From Maea johnstoni (Eukaryota; Annelida; Polychaeta; Spionida; Magelonidae), in the NCBI GenBank assembly GCA_963942565.1, contig OZ012684.1:62066846-62130845 (forward strand): a stretch of 64,000 nucleotides of DNA, in the 5' to 3' direction. The position numbers and the translations under genes are program-made. Shown one piece after another: positions 44,599-59,506 of this stretch. Position 1 is the first letter of the stretch, and every line of letters begins with the position of its first letter. The notes under the pieces are model-generated. The model saw nothing but the letters and a program-made list of their open reading frames with translations, made no database searches and was not told where the DNA came from.

Positions 44599-45126
44599 GA
44601 ACCCAGGCCATGCTGCTACATTGTAGCTGGCTCTGAGCCAGGGGATACTGAAATAATATTTTCACAGTGCTCTTTAATTCATACACCCCAAAAGCTGTGA
44701 AAAATAGACACTCACTGATGGTGTTGCCCTAAGAAATAAGGAACCTTTTGAAATGTGAATCCTTGCAGGGCAAAGAGCAGAATGTAGGGGAATGGGGATA
44801 TTTTGATATGTGAGGAGAGGATGTGAGAATCCTGGAGGGGTTGCCGGGCAACAGTTCAGGGTGTCATGGAAACAGAACATCTGGAAGATGAAGATAGATA
44901 GTTCATTCAAGTCGTCTCAATTATGTTCAGGAATTTCTCCACAAAGAAAGTGACTGGTCACGATCTTCACTCGGTTTGAGAAAAGTCAAAGTTTGGTCAT
45001 GATAGAAAAAGGGATGGTAATACAGTACATGTAAAAACCTGGATTGCCTCCTCACAATCATACAAACCTAAACTTGTAATACTTAAGTTTCAATTTTAAG
45101 AGGAATTCTTGGATTTAGTGAGCTGT

Positions 45127-45300
45127 CAGTACATTGAAACCCTCGGAGATGTGATCAGCTTGGGACCAAAGCAAAAGCATTCACATTAGGGGGTGTTGTT
45201 CATCTCAAAAGTCGTTCAATATAAATTGGACTGGGAAATTGGGTTCACAATAAGAGGTGTTCACAACTCTGGGGTGTTCACTATAAGAGGTTTCATTTTG
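45127..45300 (-). mobile_element. MITE with TGAAACCTC-type inverted ends
   Basis: Left end CATTGAAACCCTCGGAGATG, right end GTTCACTATAAGAGGTTTCA. GGGACCAAAGC and GGTGTTCACAATAAGAGG match 52085-52245 in reverse orientation. A TA precedes the left end and follows the right end only loosely, so a pogo/Tigger affiliation is likely but not shown. Confidence 0.6.
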
Positions 45301-45580
45301 TAGGGAATACTATATGTAGGAAGATGTTTGGGAATCAATGTGCTGCTTGGCTGAAGGAAAGGGAAAGGCGCTGTCTGTGCTGTCACTTAGTGTGGTGTTG
45401 AGGGACACAGGACGACATCCCTGGCTGGTTTTATCACCCATTGCTGACGGACAGCCTGCTCCACACACACTGATTACACAACTCACAGCCAGCCCTACAA
45501 ACAGCTACACACCTCACTGCAAATCACACTAATTTGTCAATGCTCAATTAATATACACAGATACACTTTTATCTATGACA

Positions 45581-45581
<1 letters not shown>

Positions 45582-45627
<46 letters not shown>
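45582..45627. repeat. (TA)n microsatellite
   Basis: About 23 TA dinucleotides. Confidence 0.98.
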
Positions 45628-49279
<3,652 letters not shown>

Positions 49280-49490
49280 TATGATAGGTAGTGACTAGCG
49301 ACAGACCAATTACCATATGCTCATTAGTGAAGACCTGGCTATCCCAGGGGTCTTCGTCCCAGTGTAACGTCACTAGGAGACAAACACCAATGAGGGCTCT
49401 CATATCATTTACATTACAGAGAAAATTGCGCACCAACATGCGCAGAATGCCAGGTTGTTCAGGCAGACCTGCCAATGAACAGGATATGTA
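49280..49490 (-). repeat. Group E dispersed repeat, inverted copy
   Basis: CAGACCAATTACCATATGC, ACCAATGAGGGCTCTCATA and TTTACATTACAGAGAAAATT match, in reverse complement, blocks of 24600-24790. It abuts the long TA tract and is the non-repetitive part of the frames at 49257-49950. Confidence 0.6.
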
Positions 49491-49495
49491 TATTG

Positions 49496-49934
<439 letters not shown>

Positions 49935-49965
49935 TACAATGGACATGTAAGTAATTTGTCTCTTA

Positions 49966-50130
<165 letters not shown>

Positions 50131-50996
50131 CTAAGGAAATCCTAGAATTAAGTAAACCTAAAGAAAAGTGGCAATGCCTGGTAAGGAAACCAACATTTTG
50201 AATTGTATGTAGGGTTTGTCATACCAGTCTTTCTATCTGCAACTGGAAAGCAGAGATCATAGTTAAACATAGCTTAATGCAGTGCCATCTATTTACAAGC
50301 TACGGCATTTCCACATTGTGGCTCAGTAAGAGACACTACTGGGTATGCAACGGGAAAAGGACAATGCTTTGCATGGCCAGACTAGCATCTAGATCACAGT
50401 CGCAACCTATCAATATAATTGTAAGTCAATGCTCAACCCTGCAAAAAAGAATGGCCTGCTATCTCTGTATGTTGTTAAATTGGCCACGCAACCAGAAACA
50501 TCTAGCCACATCTCTATCCAGTATGAGAAAAAGGGTAAAATCCAATAAAGGCTGCTTATAGTTTATTTTTACTAAGACAAGTAATTGTGTTTTAAACAAA
50601 GTTTACCATTTTGATGTGGGTAGTTGTAAACAATATAATGGATAAGACCTTGCAAAAGTGCATTGGAAGAAAGAGTACTTGAACTTGATAACGTCTTATC
50701 ACATGTTATGATTGATCTGAACACTCAAAACTTTCAAGTAGAGCTTTCATAAATGAAAAGAGTTGATAAGTAAGCTATTAAGAAATTGGATATTCTGTGG
50801 TCATAAGTGGGTTAAGGTCACTTTTCTCTTCAGGACTTCCTATTTCACCTCACATGCAAGGTTCATGTAAACTTGGGCGTTGTAATCCCCAAACAAAGAT
50901 ATGTTGACAAGCTACTTAATACCCACATAACATACCAAGCAAGCAATCAATGGATGGATAAAATCACTTCAATTACATTTGTTCTACTACTGAGCG

Positions 50997-51000
<4 letters not shown>

Positions 51001-51044
<44 letters not shown>

Positions 51045-51087
51045 AGGGAGGGAGGGAGGGAGGGAGGGAGGGAGAGAGAGAGAGAGC
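51001..51087. repeat. (GA)n(GGGA)n compound microsatellite
   Basis: About 19 GA units, then eight or nine GGGA units, then GA again. Confidence 0.98.
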
Positions 51088-51729
51088 TTAGATCCCAAGT
51101 GAGAGGTCGTTGAGGTTTCATGTAAGGAAATACATCACAGCCTTCATTTGTATGTAAGATAATTGGGTTCACCTGTGATACTCTGACCCCAATTAAAGGT
51201 TGTCTCCGCTATCTGAGCTATGCAGAGTATTTCTAGAGTCACTTATTGATCCAAGAGATTATCATAATTGGAACCAAGCTCTATTTGGGTGGGCCTCAAA
51301 TCTATGCAAAACAATTCTGCATTCCACTGATAACAAACAGGATAAATAAACAGTTTGACGACCAAACAACTTCTAAGGGGAAAGAAGAGTAAGGCCTTAC
51401 ATAGAATTATGCAATTTGCTGAGAGAACTACCCTACGGCCTGATCCTTGCAAGGACACAAGAAATACCGTCTATACAGAACCTAAAGAGAGAAGCTTAAA
51501 CTCTGAGGGGAGTCTCAGCATTGGCCAAAGTATCAACACTAAACGTACCAACAATCCAGTTTACTCTTAACACAATCTGCACTAACATTCACAACATGCC
51601 TATTGTGACCATGGAATTTTGATCTGGATTAGCAAACACATAGTCCACTCTGAGTCCTGATCTTCCTCCCAGTCCTGCCTCCCACATCCATGCCTGTAGC
51701 AGCCAAAACTGCATCAACACTTTGGCGAT

Positions 51730-51893
51730 ATCTCTCTAACAAAAGCAATATTTAGATAATATTTGAAAGAGTTATTAATAAGAACTCTATTGACAACTAG
51801 TTATCAAGTATTTTCCGAATTCATGCTTTAATTCAAAATTATCTTCAAAAGTATGGCATTTGTCAAGTATATCTCCAGGCATGAAAAGGTTAA
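51730..51893 (-). mobile_element. Group B MITE remnant, inverted
   Basis: Right end CCAGGCATGAAAAGGTTAA is the reverse complement of a group B left end. Internal AATATTTGAAAGAGTTATT is loosely like the group B core. The left end is undefined. Confidence 0.45.
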
Positions 51894-52084
51894 CAGAAAC
51901 AGCAAAGTGTAGAAGACTCACATGGACATCCATATAGAAGATTCTCATGCAAAATGCAGAGCCGCTTAAGGAATTAACCTTACAAGAACCAACAGTCCCG
52001 TTTACTCTACACAAACATTACCCCAGCATACATAATATGATTGGAGTACTATTAAGGTTATAATACCTGATGCAAATATTTAGT

Positions 52085-52245
52085 GAAACCTCTTATTGTG
52101 AACACTATGAGATGATAACACCTACTGTGAGAACCATATCTGGGTCCAGTTTGAACCTTATATTGAATGAAGTTGTCTTAAGTGTGAACACCTAATGTGA
52201 CCACTTTGCCCTGGTCCCAAGGCATTCTGAGGGTTTTATTAGTAA
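52085..52245 (+). mobile_element. MITE with GTGAAACCTC ends
   Basis: Left end AGTGAAACCTCTTATTGTGA, right end CATTCTGAGGGTTTTATTA, with CACCTAATGTGACCACTTTG and GCCCTGGTCCCAAG matching the reverse complement of 45127-45300. Same family, opposite orientation, about 160 bp. Confidence 0.6.
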
Positions 52246-52799
52246 CCCAGGCACTTGCACAAGGGTGGATAGATTATACTACAAGTAAAGAGTATCAATA
52301 AAATAAAAAGCAAACGTTCTCTTTGAATTTCACTAGTTAGACAGTTATGGAATGAATCACAGGCACTGCATCTGTATCTGCAGTGTTCTGGGAGATTCAA
52401 AGGGTTTCTGACTAAAACAGGGAACCTGATTTTAGTAGATCCATTGAAATTCATAAACATAAGTGTAATCATAACATGAGTGGGAGGTAGGTTTATCAGG
52501 AGGGACTGAGTGAGATAATTTATCTGTGGCTCCACAACCGATAACCAATGCAACCTACCAGCTGAATTCACTTCACAGCTTATTCTAGGTATTGACAATT
52601 CCTTCTATCCACCAAAACACTTGCTGCAATCTCTTGGGATGGAACCAAAAGGTTCTCACACTTCCTACAGCCTAAGATTCCTTGCCCGTGAGAGGAGTTG
52701 ATGATTGAGACCGTGTTTGACATGTGGCAAGTCATTAGGGGAGGAGTTCTGCACAGGCAGTCTGTCCTCATCAGTGTGATGGTGAGCCCTGTGCCACAT

Positions 52800-53325
52800 G
52801 ACCTATCTACCACTTACTAACACTAATGTATTGTTGATAGTCTGCTGGGGGTCCTGCATTCCCAGAAAGTATACAGCTATATCTCATTCTCTTCTGTTCA
52901 TATATCTCTTACTCTCTACTAATATGTTGTTGATAGTCTGCTGGGGGTCCTGCATTCCTAGCAAGTATACAACAGTATCTCATCCTAGTCATCCTCTTCT
53001 GTTCATATATCTCTCACTCTACTCTACTAATATATTGCTGGTGGTCTGCTAGGGGTCCTGCATTCCCAGAAAGTATACAACCAATTATCTCATCCTCTTC
53101 TGTTCATATATCTCTAACTCTCCTCTACTAATGTATCGCTTGTGGTCTACTGGGGTCCTGCATTCCTAGCAAGTATACAGCCATATCTCATCCTCTTCTA
53201 TTCATATATCTCTTACTCTCCCCTACTACTATATTGCTGACTGTCTGCTGGGGGTCCTGCATCCCTGGCTAGTATACAACCACATCTCATCCTCATCAGA
53301 CTCTTTTGTTCATATATCTTTAGCT
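52800..53325. repeat. Tandem repeat, about 100-bp unit, five copies
   Basis: GTCTGCTGGGGGTCCTGCAT (or close variants) occurs at about 52840, 52937, 53043, 53142 and 53246. Each unit continues TCCCAGAAAGTATACAAC, TATCTCATCCTCTTCTGTTC, ATATATCTCT-ACTCTCC and TACTAATAT-TTG. The frame at 52798-53052 shows the same peptide repeated, so it is not a gene. Confidence 0.93.
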
Positions 53326-53699
53326 CGCAACTCACAGTTGGATACCCCTGCTAGTGAGTACTCAATTGGTTAAGAAATAACATGCACATCTTTCATCTTG
53401 GAAAATTATATAAGTTATATCATCTAGGTTTTCCCAGGCTCTTCCATAATTCAGCCATGCAAATCGTATACTGTATATCTATGTAAAACATATGTTAACC
53501 CTGCTGCCCCATAGGAAATAATTCCTGTGAGCATGGTGATTATTTGTGTTGAGATAATGATTCAGTCATGCACAGTAGCCTACAAAGACAAGTGCCTAAT
53601 CGCTGCTTAATCATCCAAGTCTGAGGTCCCAACCTAATCTCAAGATCTGTCCAGCTTATCACCCCAGGAGTCTCATCTCTGGAGCTCTCACAGGGAGAC

Positions 53700-54265
53700 T
53701 ATTATCATATCCACACCCCACCTTGGAACTGTAGGGAACCCCTCCTACGACTCACTCTGTGGCACCACAGGGTAGCCAGCTAAAGAGCAGAAAGCCATCT
53801 GACAAAAACAACAATTTAAATGCACATCCCCACTTATCTAAGAAACATAGGGAGTTCCTCTCGCATGCAACCTGGTGTTTCCCTCGCAGAGTTTCAGCCA
53901 GCTGAAGAGCTGCAAGTCTAACAATACATCCACAAAAACATTTTAAATCCACATCCCCATTTATCTAAGAAAAGTAGGGATTTCCTCTCCCTCGCATGCT
54001 GGTGTCTCCCTCATAGGATAGCCTGAGCCCATGAGCAGTAAGCCTTACAGTAAATGCAAAAAACGGACATCTTAAATCTACACCCTCACATACCTACTGT
54101 AGCTAGGTAGTCCTTTAACCCTGACCCTCACTCACAGGAGACCAGCTCAAATGAAAGACGCCTAACAGTATATCTTCAACTGCTACATCTTATACCTAGA
54201 CTCTAATACCTTGGAAGTGTAGGATCCCTCCCCTCCCTCTGTTACACTGGGCCTCGCTGGGTAAA
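53700..54265. repeat. Diverged tandem repeat, about 125-140-bp unit, four to five copies
   Basis: Recurring blocks: CACATCCCCA-TTATCTAAG or CACACCCCACCTTGGAACTG, then TAGGGA-TTCCTCTC, then CACAGG-TAGCCAGCT-AAGAGCAG, then TAACA-TA-ATCCACAAA. Similarity falls toward the right end. It begins 375 bp after the 52800-53325 array and has an unrelated unit. Confidence 0.7.
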
Positions 54266-55599
54266 GCAATCTCTGGCCTTGGCTCATACCGATACCCCGG
54301 TGTTTGGACCCCCACTAGACTACTGATTCCTTGTCCCACAACAACTCAGCACCCCTCTGTTTATCTGGGGATAAGTAAAATCGCAAACAGATGACATGGG
54401 TCCTGTAATATCTTTATACCTAATCCCTCCTGCACACTCCTTTCCCACGTAAAATTGCAATTAATGAAAGAACAGTTTGATCATTAACTTGATGCACTCT
54501 GAGAGAAAAAAATCAATTTCTCTCAAGCTGATTCATAGTACATCAAAGGCTGCAGACACTACCCCATGGATCTCATCTTAAGTAAGACAGGAAACATATC
54601 CACAAAACATATAAAATGAGCTTATGAATATAGGGCCATGTTATGATATTTTTCTGAATTAAATTGAAAATATACCCAAAATTCTGTGGAATTGACCTGT
54701 CCTCATATCAACTGAAAACACCAGAACTCTGCATTATCTACGTGCCTTGCCTTTAGCCCAATTCTAGCTATAAGATGTGAGCGAATTAATTACCGAATTG
54801 TTAAACAGAACCAAACAAAACTACTAGTTAGTTAAACTCCAAACATGATATATTACTTAATTGTTGAAGCAATCTGACAAAACAATTGAGAAGGTAGAGA
54901 CAGAAAGACAATTAGGTTCTTACCATGTTTTTCTACAGTTACCCTTGAAAACTGTCATCAGGATATATGGTTTTGATAAAAATAAAATTGAAATAAAGCA
55001 AAAATCCTTAAATTATTTAGATGAATGATGTTGGTTTGGTTCAAGTTCATATATCTCCTTTAAATATTTACCTTAAGATGTTCGTGTGAGATATACTGAA
55101 AAGAGTTGGGCTGTTTTGGACCTGGACAAGCATGCCTGCTTAGCATCTCCTGTCATCATAGCTAGAGGCAACTCACACATGTCAAAACAGTTCTGTCTGA
55201 ACCAAGTCAGGCCCAGTATCATGCTAACTGTGACGTGGGATGATGGTATGGATCCCTATATACCTTCCCCAGTCATCCTGGAGTAGACTCCTCATGCCCA
55301 GACTGTGTGGGGAACTCTTGCTGGAGCAAAGATAATACGCTTATGTCTAGTCAACATTGGTGTCATCAATTTTTACTATTGAATGAGCTGATAATAGTAT
55401 GATCCACCTTTGATAATACTGTATACCGCAGTTTAAGTTAAATAGCCACTTGGTCCACCCCTGTAGAGTCTGCATTTATTAAACTCAGTGCACCATTATT
55501 TGGACATCCAATGATCCTTATGCTAGTATCGTACAACACACTGACGTGATACCTTGTCATTCAACATCAGTACACAAATGATAAACAATGAGCATTCCT
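54266..55599. other. Intron sequence, nothing recognised
   Basis: AT-rich, no repeat or exon identified. The 66-codon frame at 55086-55286 is unsupported. Confidence 0.45.
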
Positions 55600-55785
55600 T
55601 TATATGCATAAATTAATAACTTTGAAATGAAGCTTAAATTTGGAAAATATTTGAAGGAGAGTTGTAGATCGTGCTCTGATGAACAATCGTCCTTCACATA
55701 TTTTCTAAATATTTTATTTATTAGACAGATATCACCAAAATAGTTAGGTGATTGTGGCCGGCTGCTATGGGCATCTACAGGTTAA
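55600..55785 (+). mobile_element. Group B MITE, left-truncated
   Basis: GAAAATATTTGAAGGAGAGTTG, AACAATCGTCCTTCACATATTTTC and GGCTGCTATGGGCATCTACAG end at GGTTAA, matching the right two thirds of 55929-56165. The two copies are in direct orientation, about 140 bp apart. Confidence 0.65.
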
Positions 55786-55928
55786 ACTAATCGTACCAAG
55801 GCAAGCAGAATGGTTTCTCTAATTGCATATAGCCCTTGGTGACTGCAAAGAAGCTCTTCAAATATTTAGGTCTGTTTAGCTTCAAAACTATCATCGACAT
55901 GTGGCATGGGAAAAATCAAATAGTCCCC

Positions 55929-56165
55929 TTAACCTATTCATGCTCAAGAGTTCCGTCAGAAATTGTTGTCTGGATCTATGATTCTTTTGATAATAACTTT
56001 AGGAGTACCGGGAACTTTAAAAAATATTTGAAGGAGATTTGTTGGTATCATGTTCTGAGTGATATATCTTCCTCAAATATTTTTCCAAATTTCCTTAGCT
56101 AAGCCTTAAAGATTTCATCAAAATTCTCATGCTGTTTTTGGCTGCTGTGAGCATTAATAGGTTAA
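55929..56165 (+). mobile_element. TTAA-flanked MITE, group B, best copy
   Basis: Left end TTAACCTATTCATGCTCA, right end TGAGCATTAATAGGTTAA, TTAA at both ends, 237 bp. The termini are imperfect inverted repeats. Internal AAATTGTTGTCTGGATCT and AAATATTTGAAGGAGATTTG define the group. No coding capacity. Confidence 0.85.
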
Positions 56166-56175
56166 AATCTTTTTC

Positions 56176-56389
56176 TTAACCCTTTCAATGCTGAGGCTAC
56201 TTATGTCTATGGCACAAGAACTCAAAAATCTTTGAAAATCATCTAAACCCTATCATCTTGGTATTCATTGGAAAGCTCTCATCGAGTACTCTCAGATGAG
56301 TACCCATTTGCCAGGGTTTCGCTCATTTTTCAGCTTTTTTCACTTTATTTTGTATTTATTTAATTAGCCACCGGCAGCATAAGGGTTAA
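56176..56389 (-). mobile_element. TTAA-flanked MITE, group A, best copy
   Basis: Left end TTAACCCTTTCAATGCTGAGG, right end CCGGCAGCATAAGGGTTAA, TTAA at both ends, 214 bp. It starts 11 bp after the group B element at 55929-56165. Internal CGAGTACTCTCAGATGAGT matches the other group A copies in reverse. Confidence 0.88.
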
Positions 56390-56750
56390 CCTACGTCTTG
56401 GTCCAGGATCTTTTCCAGATTGTCCTCGCCCTGGGGGAGTTAAAACATTGGATTCTGGCTAGCATCACTATAGTATAACTATCATCAGGCTGTGGGATGG
56501 GAGATTCCTCAACTTCTCAGCTCTAAACTGTGCCCTGTAGCATCCTCAACACAGAATTATAAACACTCATGTCTGTGCAGTATCAGAACCTGAGCGTCAA
56601 ATTCTTGGCATGGGATAATCCTAGACTTGTATGCTCTGAGCCCTGGCTTCACCGGCTTCATGATGGCACTGACTTGTGCCAAGCAGCACTATTCATTTCA
56701 AATTCTGCGATCTGTTCTATAGGCACCCTTGATAATTCTCTCTTTTGCTG

Positions 56751-56767
56751 CCCCCCCCCCCCCCCCC
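56751..56767. repeat. Poly-C run, 17 bp
   Basis: Uninterrupted C on the plus strand. Length is probably unreliable in the assembly. Confidence 0.9.
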
Positions 56768-57041
56768 TTCAGGATCTCAAATGGAACTGACAGTATCTGG
56801 TGAACATCATTTCTATAGCTCTCCCCCCTCCCCTATCTCTAGGAGGTGCCTTCACACTGATTTCCAGTGCTACAAACAAAATTCACTGCATTTGAATCAT
56901 TAAGGAACTGCCCAATACTCTTTCCCTTCCCAACCCTCTCGTATAAAACTCCTATAAGGTAATATCCAGCATCTAAACATTAGAATCTGTTTCTGGTCAA
57001 TATAATGCATGAACCTTCTCCCTAACACCAAGGAACAATAG

Positions 57042-57077
57042 CCCCCCCCCCCTCCCCCTCTCCCCCCCCCCCCCCCC
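57042..57077. repeat. C-rich run with T interruptions
   Basis: C11-12, T, C5, TCT, then C16-17 over about 36 bp. On the transcript strand this is G-rich and could fold as a quadruplex. Confidence 0.9.
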
Positions 57078-57231
57078 TAAAAAATTAAATTTAAAAAGTC
57101 AAGCACAACTCTCACAACAAGCAACATACAGAATCTAGTCGTCATCACAACTAAATCTTTTGCCCACAATCTGAAACACTCCTACCCATTCTATTAGATA
57201 AAAAAGAGAAACTAATTGTATTTAGTCCTTC

Positions 57232-57498
57232 CAATGCCTTGCATGCATATATGCGTTTCTGGTAACATAATCTAGAGAACCAAGCACACATTTATGCATA
57301 CGAGATAAGCGCATTCATTTAAAGAAGAGCCTTCATTTTCAGAATGATCATTTTCATGTATCACATGACTATGGTGGACCAAAATTAAATAAGATCATCC
57401 AACATGAACATCCTGGTACTGGATTTTGGCAATTAATACCTATGATAATTTGGCATAAGAAATTTCTTGGGGAAAAATACAATTTGGATAAGGGTTAA
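57232..57498 (+). mobile_element. TTAA-type MITE, group C
   Basis: Left end TTAGTCCTTCCAATGCCTTG (TTAA eroded), right end GGATAAGGGTTAA. The block CACATGACTATGGTGGACCA matches 20366-20641. The TTCCAATGC subterminal word is shared with group A. Confidence 0.72.
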
Positions 57499-57990
57499 AT
57501 CTTTAATATCTGGTCAATCTCTTCTCTATCAAAGCTTTAATACCTAATGAACACCCTTCCGCTCTTTCACACAGAACTACTGCTACAGGCAGCATAGAGC
57601 ATTTAAACCCTTGATGTCTGTTCTGTCTCATGTTGGCTGTGATAGTAAGCGTGACATGTGACATAAGATGATCAGAGAGGGTTGCCCCCAGCCCCAGAGT
57701 CTGCCGCCCCTCACACTGGGCACATCCCAGTAAGTAGTTTATCTTAGCTGTATGGTTATGGTTGCTTCATTGGACATTCACACTCATTTGTCTCCCACAT
57801 CACTTACTCTGATAGGCATTGCTCGTTCATTTAGATAAGGCATAGCTTACAATATACCAGCATCCAGGGACATGTGTAGAACTAAATGGTACAAGAAATG
57901 ATGGGTTTAGTTTTAGTTCATTTCAATGAGCCAAAAGATGTGATATGATATACATATTCATCAATCTTTAATCTATCCATCTTTATATAA

Positions 57991-58068
57991 TACATACATA
58001 TACATACATATACATACATATACATACATATACATACATACATACATACATACATACATACATACATT
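57991..58068. repeat. (TACATA)n/(TACA)n microsatellite
   Basis: TACATACATA units, then a run of CATA over about 78 bp. Confidence 0.97.
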
Positions 58069-59277
58069 CATGTATACATTATTTCACAGTTACACAGGTA
58101 GGAATCATTTTAAACAGTTCACTATATGTATGTGTATCAAGGCCAACACTCAGGTTGCTTATCTTAAATACCTACTATTTTTTCTACCTTAGGCTATCTG
58201 CAACTATTAACTGTTATCAATAATTCTTTCACTCTCTTCAACTCTATAACCGTCTAGACTGGTTGATATGTAGGTGTATGTTATTTCAAAAAATAAAAAT
58301 TGCAAATGATCAATTTATAAATTGAAGTACCAATTTGAGTATAATATCTTTTCAGCCTCTGGGTTAATAACAATAATAATTATCAGCCAATATTAAATAA
58401 GTTATCGACTTATACAATAATTTCTTTTTGCATTTGTGCTAATACATATTAACCAGTTCTTTTTTTTGAAAGGTTTTGGAGTAATACAAGTTGGAGTAGT
58501 ATCTGACCAAACAAAAATATTTTCCTTACACTACCAAGTGGGCATAAACATATGGTATAGAGGCACTTGAAAACAAAGGGCAGACCTTGCTGCTCTTTCT
58601 AATGCTGTAGTGCTGTAGTTGGTGAGAGGCCAGTCCAAGCCCAGATGGCCTGTCCAAGATAGTGTGGGGCAAGAAGGTCCGAGATTTGACATATTCAAGG
58701 AGCAGGGGGCTTGAGCTCTCATCAGAGTTCTATTGGGCTAAGTAGTGGTAGGATGGAGGGAGGGGGTGGCAGCTTGAAACACTTGTGATAAGGCGAATAG
58801 CAAGAGGCAAGGGCAGGCTGTGTGGGAACCACACTCACCTACAGCCGAACCAAACAAAAGACTGCCCACACCACCAATTCATCCAGCGCCCAGCCTTGTT
58901 ATCTTATTGTTAAAGATGTTATTGTTGTTGCTATTGTTGTTACATGTTGTGTTGATATGTGCGATGGTGTCACCCGCTCTTGGCGGTCACTTCATTGTTG
59001 TTGTTCTTGTTGTTACGCAGCACTTGTTATTGTTGAGTTTCTCTCACCATTCAAGGTGGAATGAAATGGAGTTTGTTATTGCTGGTACAGTTGGCAAGAT
59101 GGTGGCTGTTGTTGTGGTAGTAAGATCTCTTTCATACCTTACATATTCCAACTAGTCTCCAAGAGAAAGAATAGGGAAGTCTATAAACAGTTCAAATCAA
59201 ACAGTCACTCAGATCACATTGGTGATCAAACAGGGATGGAAATACTCTGTAATTGTAAATAAAGAATTTGCATGAAT

Positions 59278-59506
59278 TACCCCCCATTCATGCCTATACT
59301 ATAGCACCCTATACGCCCTGACTATATTGCTAATATCTTCATGATCATAGCATCCTTGAACATGAAGAGGACATGTTGATTAGAGCTAAGGCAACAACTC
59401 TCCTGCAAATATTTTGTAAATTCATCTTAAATTCCATACTTATTTTCAAATGTTCCATATGTCCAGACAACACTGGTATGAATATATCCAGGCATGATTC
59501 TGTTAA
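59278..59506 (-). mobile_element. Group B MITE, inverted copy
   Basis: Left end CCCCCCATTCATGCCTATA, right end CCAGGCATGATTCTGTTAA. Internal CAACTCTCCTGCAAATATTTTG is the reverse of the group B core AATATTTGAAGGAGAGTTG. The left TTAA is lost. Confidence 0.6.

Noticed and set aside
52798-53052. Possible small repeat protein
   Set aside because: Translation of the 100-bp tandem array, and the unit length does not keep one frame through all copies.
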